NCBI GenBank assembly: GCA_020434465.1
Contig: JAGRAS010000080.1
Location: 1 to 7,255, forward strand
Length of the DNA stretch: 7,255 nt
Reading direction: 5' to 3'
Source: Bdellovibrionales bacterium
Lineage (GTDB): Bacteria; Bdellovibrionota; UBA2361; JAGRAS01
Under the pieces are notes generated by a model. It was given only the letters and a program-made list of their open reading frames with translations, did no database searches and was not told where the DNA came from. Shown one piece after another: positions 1 through 6,492 of this stretch. Within the stretch, counting starts at the first letter, position 1; each line of letters starts with the position of its first letter. A program made the position numbers and the translations under genes.

Positions 1-89
1 AAAAATTAAGTTAAAAGGAGCTAACTTTCTTTAAAGCCAACAAAATCATAGTAATAATTGTGGAAGATTATTGTAAGAATTTATTTGAT

Positions 90-95
90 TATAAT
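90..95 (+). promoter_or_regulatory. Candidate -10 box for the large exported protein gene
   Basis: A perfect TATAAT lies 81 bases before the ATG at 177. No good -35 hexamer sits at 16-18 bp; the best is TTATTG at 68-73, 16 bp upstream, with poor identity to TTGACA. Transcription would begin near 102. The region is very AT-rich, so a TATAAT can occur by chance. Bases 1-134 otherwise contain no gene: in the frame of the downstream gene a TGA at 129-131 closes the reading frame. Confidence 0.35.
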
Positions 96-176
96 ATCCA
101 AATTAGGATAAACTTCCTTAAATAACGCTGAGAATTGCAAGGCAACCTTGGCAAATTTGTATCAACTTTGGAACAT

Positions 177-3100
177 ATGTTTTTCGATTCAAAGCTTAAA
201 TCTCAACTTCCTTCTCAAAAAAAACACACTAAACTTGACGCAAAAACTTTGCTTCTCACCTTGCTTACGCTATTCCCTATTAGTACAGCAAAGGCAGACG
301 AATCTCCCAGTGAGACTGCGCCAGTTAGCGATTTAATTCGAATTAAGAGCAAACGAGATACAGCTTCCTATTTAACAGCAAATGCTAAATATAGCCCCGA
401 AACTCATCGATACATGAAAGATGTACTCGATTTATTTGATCGCTCGGACAAAGGACAGAGTCTTATCACCACTCAAGTAGATGGAAGAGAACCTAGGGTA
501 AGTACATTTGCAGCTGAGTTTAAAAATTTAACACGGAAGTACTACGACAAATCAATTGAACGGACTACAAATCAGTCAGCTTTAACTAATTTTCTAAGCG
601 ATCTTTCCGGAATCCCTGTGCCAAGTGTTTCTGGCACATCCTGGGGGCTTTATATGCTTACAAAGATGGCAGGTGAAAATAGTGGTACCTCGGATGCAGC
701 ATACGCCCGCCAAGATCCTTTGTTTCGACCACTATCTGAAGTTGAAGAGCGCAATGCGCTGGATACTAGTAAAAGTTTTGTTGAACTACTTAATAAAAAT
801 GAAAAATTTATCTCTGCCTACACTGAAGGTGGCGGCTTTAGCATTCTTGGAATCAAGCCTGAGATGAGCACAGCAGAACTTCAGCAAAGATTCCGACATA
901 TAGATGATGCGGATGCTTTAAATTCTGCTTTACAGGAAAATTCTGAATTGCAAGTTAGATTATATGATCTGCAAAACAACACCAGTTCAGCGTTAAAACG
1001 AGCAGATCAAGAAAGGCAACAAATTCGTGAGCAACTTGTACACAATCAATACCTCCTGAAGCGCATCCTGGAAACAGAATTCGAAAATCGAGTTAATAAA
1101 CTGCTTAAGCAAGGTTTCGATCCAGAACTGCTAGATAAATATAGGACAGGAAAAATTACGCAGGAAGACTTTACTTCACAAATAACAAACTTTGAGGAAT
1201 TCCTTGTAGATCTGGGTAATTTTAGAGAGTACTCTAGAACTGTGACTACTGTAGTTTCTGCTTTTGATCCTAAAGCAGGAAAAATCATAGGTGGTATTTC
1301 TGACATTGCCTCCACCGTTGCCCTTATCAACGAAACAAATAAAATAACTCTTTCTCAAGTTACAGATCTTTTTTCCTTAGGCTTTGGAATTATTTCCTCA
1401 CTTTTTAGTTCAGGCCCAAACCCCTTTGAAGTTTTAGCTGAAAAGTTAGATAAAATCAGCGAACAACTTGATAAGTTAGATGAAAAGATCGATAAAAATT
1501 TTGAGGTCATAAGATTTCTTTTAGGAAGAATTCAATCAAGTCTAAATTTAGTTCAAGAAACTCTTGCTGATATAAGAACAAGCTTAGATCGAGTCCAATA
1601 TCTTGCGGAACGAACTTTTGATATTGTAGGACGACTTGAAGACTTAGGAATGGCTGGAATCCATGAAAACTGGGTAGACCGAAGAGAACAAAAGAAAGAA
1701 CTCCTAGAACTTGCTGCTGGTAACATTCGGAACTTTTCTGAACTATTCTCATTTGAAGAATCCCAAACTCAAAAAGGAATTGCTAAATCTTTACTGAGAA
1801 AAATTTATCTACATGCAGTGGAAACATCCTTACAGAATGTTTTTACTGGAGCAGATGCTTTTAATGAAACAATTAGTGCAGGTCTTGGGGTTAATTGGCT
1901 AGAAGTAGCCCTGCTTAGAGCAAGAGGAGGTGTAAATACACCATCTGCTTTAGAGATAGCTTTAGCGGTCTGGGATCCGCATACTGCCGAAAAAAAATTT
2001 CAAGAACTGATTGAAAATGAAAAAGGTAAGCATTTTTTAAATACAGAACAATTTCTCATTGCAGTTGTTTACCTTATCAATGGAATCAGTGTTAATAATG
2101 AGATGATAAGCCTTAGTACTCTGCAACGACAAAGACTCATAGAATTAGCAGAAGCTCACAAAAAAAATTGCCATCAAATATTGACTCAGAATGCTGTCGA
2201 GAAGCTTTCAGAGATTTATCAGATGAAAGCAATTGAGTTCCTTAAAGCGCTTTTTCAAGATATGGCTAATCCTATAGCGCATGGAAATGATGATTTTCCC
2301 TTAGGAGCAAGCCTCGATCAGGGTGTCGAACAATTTGATGGTCTAATTTTCAGCTCAGGTAAACTTTCAGCTGAAAAAACTGTAGTAAATAGTCATTTAA
2401 ATATAGATGCTGTTGCTTATTACTTAAACAATTTTTTCAATAATTTTCAAAAGGATTATGGAAGAGGAGACGGCGGAAGAAAATATACTATTCCCACTGG
2501 CTTTGGTAATGAGTTTAAATGCTCACGAAGTTTAACAAGACTAATTCCTGCCTTCGAAGCAAGATATCGCTTTGGAACCTTGGGAAGAAACGGCAAACCT
2601 TATTCACGAACTACATACAGATCTGATTTTCAACATCCTTGGTTTGGATTTGATGTTTTTAAAACTGAAGATATTAACCTTAGAAAAGAAGTAGGTGTAA
2701 ACGTTACTGAATATAGGGAAGAGTTTGTTTCTAGTGGCGGAAAAGGGGAAGGAAGGGAAAGGATAGAAATAAAAAAGCATCTACTTGTTGCACCATGCGA
2801 AGAATATCGACGCCGAATTGTTCCAAGTTTTAGGTTTGGTTTCAGTTCCCCAATAGAAGGCGATAAAACGGAAGCAGTAATAGAATACATACCTAAAGAT
2901 GAGTGGTATGGAATAGGTACATCTTGGACTACCCGCAAAGGCTTCAACTTTCCTGAGCCACACTCTCTAAATGAATGTTCAGACCGGCTAAATGGTATGG
3001 TCACAATTGAAGCAAATTTAGCTGCCAGTCTTGAGGAAAACTGGAGTAATTACTACCAGGCTGATTCTAATGCTATTGGAAATTGGCTTATGGAGTTTTT

Positions 3101-3776
3101 ACAAGTCAATCAAAAACTTTCCAACTGGGTTAATCCAAAAGAAGGTGAACCAACTTTTAATAAGTTTGACATTTCTGAGGTTCGTATTAACGTTTCAAAC
3201 GGAAAGCCTACTAGCATAGTTATTACTGCCAACAATAAGTCATATGAGTTAATCGATCCTGAAAAACATGGTGAGCTAGTTATTCCTGGGCTTTCTGAAA
3301 GGGCAATGAAGGGTCAAAGTGAGCTTAAAGTTCAACTTCGTAACTTTTCCGGCAATGAAAGATACGAATCGCTTCTTCAACAACTCCAAGTAGATGCTCT
3401 AGCCAAACTTACTGACCTATTTGATACTAAAAGTAAAACTGCAAAAGCTCTAAGCGAACTTGACGGCGCACAATTTATATTTAAAGAAGCCCTTAGACAG
3501 TTTGGGGGGATGTTATTTAAAGAAAATCCTCAAATGCATTCTCAACAGATTACTGAAAGGCTCGCTGGTGACTTTGAGATTAGAGCACTCTATCAACGCT
3601 ACATACAGGGCGAACTCAGCACATCAAGTTTTTGTGATACATTATTTGCGATGCTTATTGGCAATGCAAAACAGCTAGAAAATACTGCCAAGCAAGTTTT
3701 ATCACAAACAGATGGAGATGCTTCTTTATTCGGCTCGGAAGAACTCAATGAAGCACTTAATCTACTTCGAAAATAA
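177..3776 (+). CDS. Very large exported protein of unknown family with coiled coils flanking a hydrophobic segment
   Basis: I do not recognise this family. From the ATG at 177 the product is 1,199 residues. A basic N-region leads to a hydrophobic core at about 24-36 (TLLLTLLTLFPIS) and a TAKA|D signal-peptidase site at about 40/41, so it should be exported through Sec. Residues 251-311 are charged and Gln-rich and look like a long helix. Residues 352-414 are poor in charge and rich in Gly, Ser and aliphatics (AGKIIGGISDIA, LFSLGFGIISSLFS). Residues 417-486 show clear heptads (EKLDKISEQLDKLDEKIDK). The remaining 700 residues mix helical and beta-like stretches and have few cysteines (665, 782, 874, 934, 1153). 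No catalytic motif, repeat-in-toxin motif or C-terminal sorting signal is visible. The frame is open to a TTG at 135, but neither start has a strong ribosome site. I prefer the ATG because it gives a better signal peptide. The gene stands alone on its strand. The helix-hydrophobic-helix order recalls alpha-helical pore-forming proteins, which is inference only. Confidence 0.9.
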   Translation: MFFDSKLKSQLPSQKKHTKLDAKTLLLTLLTLFPISTAKADESPSETAPVSDLIRIKSKRDTASYLTANAKYSPETHRYMKDVLDLFDRSDKGQSLITTQVDGREPRVSTFAAEFKNLTRKYYDKSIERTTNQSALTNFLSDLSGIPVPSVSGTSWGLYMLTKMAGENSGTSDAAYARQDPLFRPLSEVEERNALDTSKSFVELLNKNEKFISAYTEGGGFSILGIKPEMSTAELQQRFRHIDDADALNSALQENSELQVRLYDLQNNTSSALKRADQERQQIREQLVHNQYLLKRILETEFENRVNKLLKQGFDPELLDKYRTGKITQEDFTSQITNFEEFLVDLGNFREYSRTVTTVVSAFDPKAGKIIGGISDIASTVALINETNKITLSQVTDLFSLGFGIISSLFSSGPNPFEVLAEKLDKISEQLDKLDEKIDKNFEVIRFLLGRIQSSLNLVQETLADIRTSLDRVQYLAERTFDIVGRLEDLGMAGIHENWVDRREQKKELLELAAGNIRNFSELFSFEESQTQKGIAKSLLRKIYLHAVETSLQNVFTGADAFNETISAGLGVNWLEVALLRARGGVNTPSALEIALAVWDPHTAEKKFQELIENEKGKHFLNTEQFLIAVVYLINGISVNNEMISLSTLQRQRLIELAEAHKKNCHQILTQNAVEKLSEIYQMKAIEFLKALFQDMANPIAHGNDDFPLGASLDQGVEQFDGLIFSSGKLSAEKTVVNSHLNIDAVAYYLNNFFNNFQKDYGRGDGGRKYTIPTGFGNEFKCSRSLTRLIPAFEARYRFGTLGRNGKPYSRTTYRSDFQHPWFGFDVFKTEDINLRKEVGVNVTEYREEFVSSGGKGEGRERIEIKKHLLVAPCEEYRRRIVPSFRFGFSSPIEGDKTEAVIEYIPKDEWYGIGTSWTTRKGFNFPEPHSLNECSDRLNGMVTIEANLAASLEENWSNYYQADSNAIGNWLMEFLQVNQKLSNWVNPKEGEPTFNKFDISEVRINVSNGKPTSIVITANNKSYELIDPEKHGELVIPGLSERAMKGQSELKVQLRNFSGNERYESLLQQLQVDALAKLTDLFDTKSKTAKALSELDGAQFIFKEALRQFGGMLFKENPQMHSQQITERLAGDFEIRALYQRYIQGELSTSSFCDTLFAMLIGNAKQLENTAKQVLSQTDGDASLFGSEELNEALNLLRK

Positions 3777-3869
3777 AGATTAATAATTCTCGAATAACAT
3801 AGCACATAGCAACTTTATCTGATTTATAATTTTTAATAGCGCAGCTCTAGATTTAACTTAAACCAAATA
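3777..3869. other. Convergent intergenic gap without a clear terminator
   Basis: This 93-bp AT-rich gap separates two genes that run towards each other. I looked for a GC-containing stem followed by a T-run on either strand and found none. The only regularity is a 7-bp tandem repeat (CATAGCA twice, 3798-3811). Termination may be Rho-dependent, or the transcripts may overlap. Confidence 0.5.
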
Positions 3870-5003
3870 CTACTCTGTAACTATGTGATCCATCTTAACT
3901 ACCTCAAAATCACTCCCCTTAACTTCTCTTAACTCAGAAAGTTGATCATCATCCCAGCGAGGATCGGGAGCACCAGAAATAAACCAGTCACTGCCATTAT
4001 CAGCAACAAACATACCGTATTTTTTCAAGGCACGAAGAATTACCTGTATATTTTCTGAAAAACCAGAAATATCAAAATCAGCTTTAAGTCTGACTCTCAT
4101 ACCCATTGGCGGTAAATTTGGATCTGAGTCAGAGCTTGCCCAGTGGCGCGCCGGGGACACATACGCACGACGAGTATTACTAACAGTAAAACGTAAAGCA
4201 TGATTAATCTCTCCCTGCTCTACTACCTCATCATAACGAACAAGCCCTGGAAAAATTGGAAGCCCTGCAGCATCAGCCGAGGTCCAGCCAGCAGGCCTTA
4301 AATCATTTGAGTTAAGATCAAAAATTGCACCCGATCCGGCAGTCCAGCCTGAAGACGTCCGCCGGGCATCATAGAGTTCATAAAGCTTCCAATTATCTTT
4401 ATCTATAATCAAAATATGTCTATCACCCTCACTTTTTGGACCGCCTTCAATCAGCGGCAACTTAGGTATTGGATACGGCCCGATATCACTTTCGTCTTCA
4501 TAGTAAAAAGATACTGAACGAAATTTGTCAGGACCTGCAATTACATTATATGGAATACCATTTAAAGCTCCGTTCCATACCGTACCAAAATCAGGATGCA
4601 AGCCAGTTTCCAAACCTATACTTTCGATCAAATTTGCGGAATTAGAGTCAACTTCAGCAGCAGAAATATCCTGATTCCACGGATTATTATCTGGAAAAGG
4701 CCGCCTTCCTAGCAATGAAGCTAGCGGGCCAACTCCTTCGCTTCTAAGTGAATCTGAATTCTCAGATCTATCACGTTTACTGCTGCAACCAGGATCCAAT
4801 GGATAATTCTTATACCCATCACTGTCATTATCGCGTTTGTCACTACACTCAGGTCTTCTTCCGCGCTTTTTCTTTTTTAAGAGCTTAACCTCAAAGTCTG
4901 TGTGCTGCCTTAACTGCTGAGCAAAGGAACTAGCAGGAACAGCCGTAGTAAAAATTGCGCAGTAAGAAAATATAGTAATTATGATAAGTGTTCGAGAGCA
5001 CAT
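3870..5003 (-). CDS. Secreted protein of a widespread uncharacterised family with a Cys-flanked Asp-rich loop
   Basis: The 377-residue product starts with a signal peptide: hydrophobic LIIITIFSYCAIFTTAV, then ASSFA|QQ, cleaved at about residue 28/29. A short basic stretch follows (KKKKRGRR, 43-50). Residues 53-73 form a Cys-flanked, Asp-rich motif (CSDKRDNDSDG...DPGC) whose DxDxDG core (58-63) resembles calcium loops of thrombospondin-type-3 repeats. Motifs of this kind recur in exported proteins of several Gram-negative lineages. The core, about 103-368, matches from memory a conserved secreted hypothetical family with blocks such as NPWNQDIS, GLHPDFG, GPYPIP, WTSADAAGLPI, GLVRYDEV, ARHWASS, PPMGMRVRLKA and SGAPDPRWDDD. 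No function is known to me. Many conserved Trp, Asp, His and Arg residues suggest a ligand-binding or enzymatic fold. GGAAAAG before the ATG is a modest ribosome site. The nearest gene on this strand ends 355 bp upstream. Confidence 0.92.
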   Translation of the reverse strand: MCSRTLIIITIFSYCAIFTTAVPASSFAQQLRQHTDFEVKLLKKKKRGRRPECSDKRDNDSDGYKNYPLDPGCSSKRDRSENSDSLRSEGVGPLASLLGRRPFPDNNPWNQDISAAEVDSNSANLIESIGLETGLHPDFGTVWNGALNGIPYNVIAGPDKFRSVSFYYEDESDIGPYPIPKLPLIEGGPKSEGDRHILIIDKDNWKLYELYDARRTSSGWTAGSGAIFDLNSNDLRPAGWTSADAAGLPIFPGLVRYDEVVEQGEINHALRFTVSNTRRAYVSPARHWASSDSDPNLPPMGMRVRLKADFDISGFSENIQVILRALKKYGMFVADNGSDWFISGAPDPRWDDDQLSELREVKGSDFEVVKMDHIVTE

Positions 5004-5015
5004 AAACTTTTCCAG

Positions 5016-5026
5016 TACAGACTAAG
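5016..5026 (+). repeat. 11-bp direct repeat, left copy
   Basis: TACAGACTAAG here is repeated exactly at 5353-5363. The two copies lie at the two edges of the non-coding region. They could be a target-site duplication or recombination scar, or a coincidence. Confidence 0.5.
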
Positions 5027-5062
5027 ATAAAAGACTTAAGTGAGCAATAAATGCAAAGTCTG

Positions 5063-5104
5063 ATCCACACAAAATAAGGGGTTCTTATTTTTGACTATGT
5101 GGAT
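5063..5104. repeat. Two-part inverted repeat forming a long hairpin
   Basis: The outer arms ATCCACA (5063-5069) and TGTGGAT (5098-5104) are exact reverse complements. The inner arms AAAATAAG (5071-5078) and CTTATTTT (5084-5091) are also exact complements, around a 5-base loop GGGTT. An asymmetric internal loop (1 base on the left, 6 on the right) separates the two stems. Fifteen perfectly paired positions in 42 bases suggest a folded RNA or a cruciform-type operator. Confidence 0.55.
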
Positions 5105-5190
5105 GCTGCAGTTCATGACTTGAATTTGGAACAAAGAAGAACAAAGGACACCCAAAAGTCTAAAGAAATATTTAAAAATCAACATAAGTG

Positions 5191-5219
5191 TAATTGATGA
5201 AGTCATCAATTAGTTTTTT
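5191..5219 (+). terminator. Intrinsic terminator on the plus strand without an upstream plus-strand gene
   Basis: Arms TAATTGATGA (5191-5200) and TCATCAATTA (5203-5212) are perfect reverse complements. In RNA they would form about 9 bp with a four-base loop. The stem is followed by TTTTTT at 5214-5219 and another TTTTTT at 5222-5227. The T-tract lies on the plus side, so it fits plus-strand transcription. The stem is AT-rich and weak. The nearest plus-strand gene ends at 3776, so it may end an unannotated small RNA. Read from the minus strand it lacks an immediate T-tract and would be a poor terminator for the protease gene. Confidence 0.5.
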
Positions 5220-5352
5220 GATTTTTTGAGGGTCCTTTAATCCCTTTATAAAGCTGAAGAACCTCTAAATTTCTCATTTACTCCAAAAATATCATAGTAA
5301 TCAACACTGATCACTGACACATCTCTAAAGATAGAAGAGCTATACTATATAA

Positions 5353-5363
5353 TACAGACTAAG
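5353..5363 (+). repeat. 11-bp direct repeat, right copy
   Basis: This second copy of TACAGACTAAG overlaps the stop codon of the minus-strand protease gene (CTA at 5359-5361 on the plus strand). The first copy lies 10 bp before the 5' edge of the ribosome site of the next minus-strand gene. Confidence 0.5.
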
Positions 5364-6192
5364 CAACTGGAATATCAGGCGCATATCCAATCATAAAATC
5401 TAATATTGTAGGGAATTGAATATCAATCATTCCTGATATAGGCGCTCCAGAAGTGTCGCAATTTGAACCAAAAACGTTAAAACTATTAACTCCAACTAAA
5501 GCAGTAATTCCATTTAGCTGTTTTACAACCGGGCCTCCTGAATCACCCCCACACAATGCAACACCAGAGGTAGATAAAAACCCAAACATATTACCACCTT
5601 CAATAGCTTCAATAGTGATGTCAGCAGCTTTTAACTCTCCAATCTCTCCCCTGTTATTTGTTCCATAACCAAAAGCAGTAACCAAATCACCTGGCAAAGT
5701 AGCCTGAGATAAAGCAAAAGGTATTGGACCTATAGGAGGATTAGGCACTGTTGTTAAAGTAGCCATAGCGATATCAAAAGGTGAACCGCCGCTATAATCA
5801 TAAAATGGATGAATGGCTAAATTTGATAAACCTAGTACCTCTCCATTAGCACCACCAACAATTATAGCCGCTTCAAAATTTGCACCAGGATATTTTATCA
5901 CTAGATCAGTAAAACAATGTGCAGATGTTACAAAATCATCAATTGTAACTAGAGCACCTGTGCAAATTGCTGCATCAATTAGCTGTTCACCAGCAAACGC
6001 AGCAGTAAGAACTGCTACAACAGGACTTCTAAACTCCTGCGAACAGGTTTCTCCATTGAATACTCGCTGTGCACCTAGGTCCCCACAGCCCCGACGTTCA
6101 GTAGCAAGCTGTTCATTTTCACTTACTCCACTTCCACCACAAGCTAAACAGAAACTTAGAATTACTATTGTGAAAAAATTTAAAACTCGCAT
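5359..6192 (-). CDS. Trypsin-fold serine protease (family S1) lipoprotein
   Basis: This is a chymotrypsin-like endopeptidase of 277 residues. The triad is intact: His92 (TSAHC), Asp140 (FDIAMATL) and Ser218 (CGGDSGGP). Cys77-Cys93 and Cys214-Cys245 match the conserved disulfides around the histidine and the specificity pocket; Cys36 and Cys50 are an extra possible pair. RVFNGE (Arg43-Val44) matches the zymogen activation site, so cleavage after Arg43 would free Val44 to pair with Asp217. The residue at the bottom of the S1 pocket (trypsin Asp189) is Ala212, which argues against cleavage after Arg or Lys and favours small or hydrophobic residues. Residues 1-18 form a lipoprotein-like signal (ILSFCLAC|GGSG); the -3 position is Cys rather than Leu, so lipidation is probable but not certain. 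The start is the ATG at 6192, preceded by AGGGAGG at 6 bases. The ORF stays open upstream to a TTG at 6225, which I reject. It likely acts in the periplasm or at the cell surface. Confidence 0.95.
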   Translation of the reverse strand: MRVLNFFTIVILSFCLACGGSGVSENEQLATERRGCGDLGAQRVFNGETCSQEFRSPVVAVLTAAFAGEQLIDAAICTGALVTIDDFVTSAHCFTDLVIKYPGANFEAAIIVGGANGEVLGLSNLAIHPFYDYSGGSPFDIAMATLTTVPNPPIGPIPFALSQATLPGDLVTAFGYGTNNRGEIGELKAADITIEAIEGGNMFGFLSTSGVALCGGDSGGPVVKQLNGITALVGVNSFNVFGSNCDTSGAPISGMIDIQFPTILDFMIGYAPDIPVA

Positions 6193-6198
6193 TTTCAT

Positions 6199-6205
6199 CC
6201 TCCCT
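6199..6205 (-). promoter_or_regulatory. Ribosome binding site fixing the protease start
   Basis: AGGGAGG on the minus strand lies six bases before the ATG at 6192. It directly abuts the in-frame ATG at 6198, which is too close for initiation. It lies inside the frame opened by the TTG at 6225. This makes 6192 the best start and puts the signal peptide at the very N-terminus. Confidence 0.8.
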
Positions 6206-6252
6206 AACAATTGCCACTTTAACAAAACCTGAGCGATTTTATTTGCTGGCTA

Positions 6253-6261
6253 TCTATAGCA
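6253..6261 (-). promoter_or_regulatory. Candidate extended -10 promoter of the protease gene
   Basis: On the minus strand TGCTATAGA reads as an extended -10 element (TG, one base, TATAGA). It would start transcription near 6246, giving a leader of about 54 bases. No good -35 is at standard spacing; TTGAAC is 20 bp away. This is a weak call in AT-rich DNA. Confidence 0.25.
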
Positions 6262-6282
6262 GATTGCATTCACTTTTAGTTC

Positions 6283-6296
6283 AAATTTATCAATTA
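6283..6296 (+). repeat. 14-bp inverted repeat, left arm
   Basis: AAATTTATCAATTA is the exact reverse complement of 6477-6490. The arms enclose 180 bp of AT-rich spacer lacking any gene. One guanine-cytosine pair in 14 makes a chance match easier than for mixed sequence. Confidence 0.5.
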
Positions 6297-6437
6297 GAGC
6301 AAAATCTCTGGGAATGTGGCAAATAGAATGTCTTGATCTACTGATAGAGATATTTAGTCAAATTTAAGTCCCAAAAATTATAAATCTAGTATTCAACCTC
6401 TATTACAATAATAAACACTTGAATAAAGAAACTTTAA

Positions 6438-6457
6438 TTTTTTAATAACTTAAAAAA
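6438..6457. repeat. All-AT palindrome downstream of the SHOCT lipoprotein gene
   Basis: TTTTTTAA and TTAAAAAA are exact complements around TAAC. It lies 36 bases past the stop codon of the minus-strand gene ending at 6493. It could fold weakly and aid termination, but the stem has no GC pair, so I do not call it a terminator. Confidence 0.35.
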
Positions 6458-6476
6458 TCCTATAGAAAATTTTCAA

Positions 6477-6490
6477 TAATTGATAAATTT
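6477..6490 (+). repeat. 14-bp inverted repeat, right arm
   Basis: TAATTGATAAATTT is the partner of 6283-6296 and ends two bases before the stop codon of the gene at 6493. TTC flanks both outer edges of the pair (6280-6282 and 6491-6493). Three bases are too few to prove a target duplication. Confidence 0.5.
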
Positions 6491-6492
6491 TT

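Larger units (their letters stand above)
5004..5358. other. Structured non-coding region between two minus-strand genes
   Basis: No ORF of useful length is present on either strand; the plus-strand ATGs at 5051 and 5098 give only 8-codon peptides. The region contains a long imperfect hairpin (5063-5104), an 8-bp direct repeat GAACAAAG (5129-5136 and 5139-5146), and a terminator-like hairpin with T-runs reading on the plus strand (5191-5219). It is bounded by two copies of TACAGACTAAG (5016-5026 and 5353-5363). The leader of the minus-strand gene at 5003 must also lie here, but I find no convincing -35/-10 pair for it. Confidence 0.6.

Noticed and set aside
15..20. AAGGAG resembling a strong ribosome site
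   Set aside because: No ATG, GTG or TTG follows at a usable distance, so it does not serve any reading frame that I can see.
2630..3004. 124-codon minus-strand ORF inside the giant gene
   Set aside because: It is fully embedded in the larger plus-strand frame, Ser/Pro/Leu-rich in the way antisense shadows are, and has no ribosome site or recognisable domain.
4812..4848. EF-hand reading of the DNDSDG loop in the 377-residue protein
   Set aside because: The flanking helices of an EF-hand are absent and cysteines bound the loop, so it fits a thrombospondin-type-3-like calcium loop better.
45..5301. ATCATAGTAAT present at 45-55 and again at 5291-5301
   Set aside because: An 11-bp AT-rich match across 7 kb is expected by chance, and the surroundings share nothing else.
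5813..6232. 139-codon plus-strand ORF opposite the protease
   Set aside because: It lies antisense to a gene with an intact catalytic triad, and its composition follows the complement of the protease codons. It is a shadow.
6438..6457. Intrinsic terminator for the SHOCT lipoprotein gene
   Set aside because: The stem consists only of A-T pairs and its T-run is part of the stem itself, so it would be too unstable to call.
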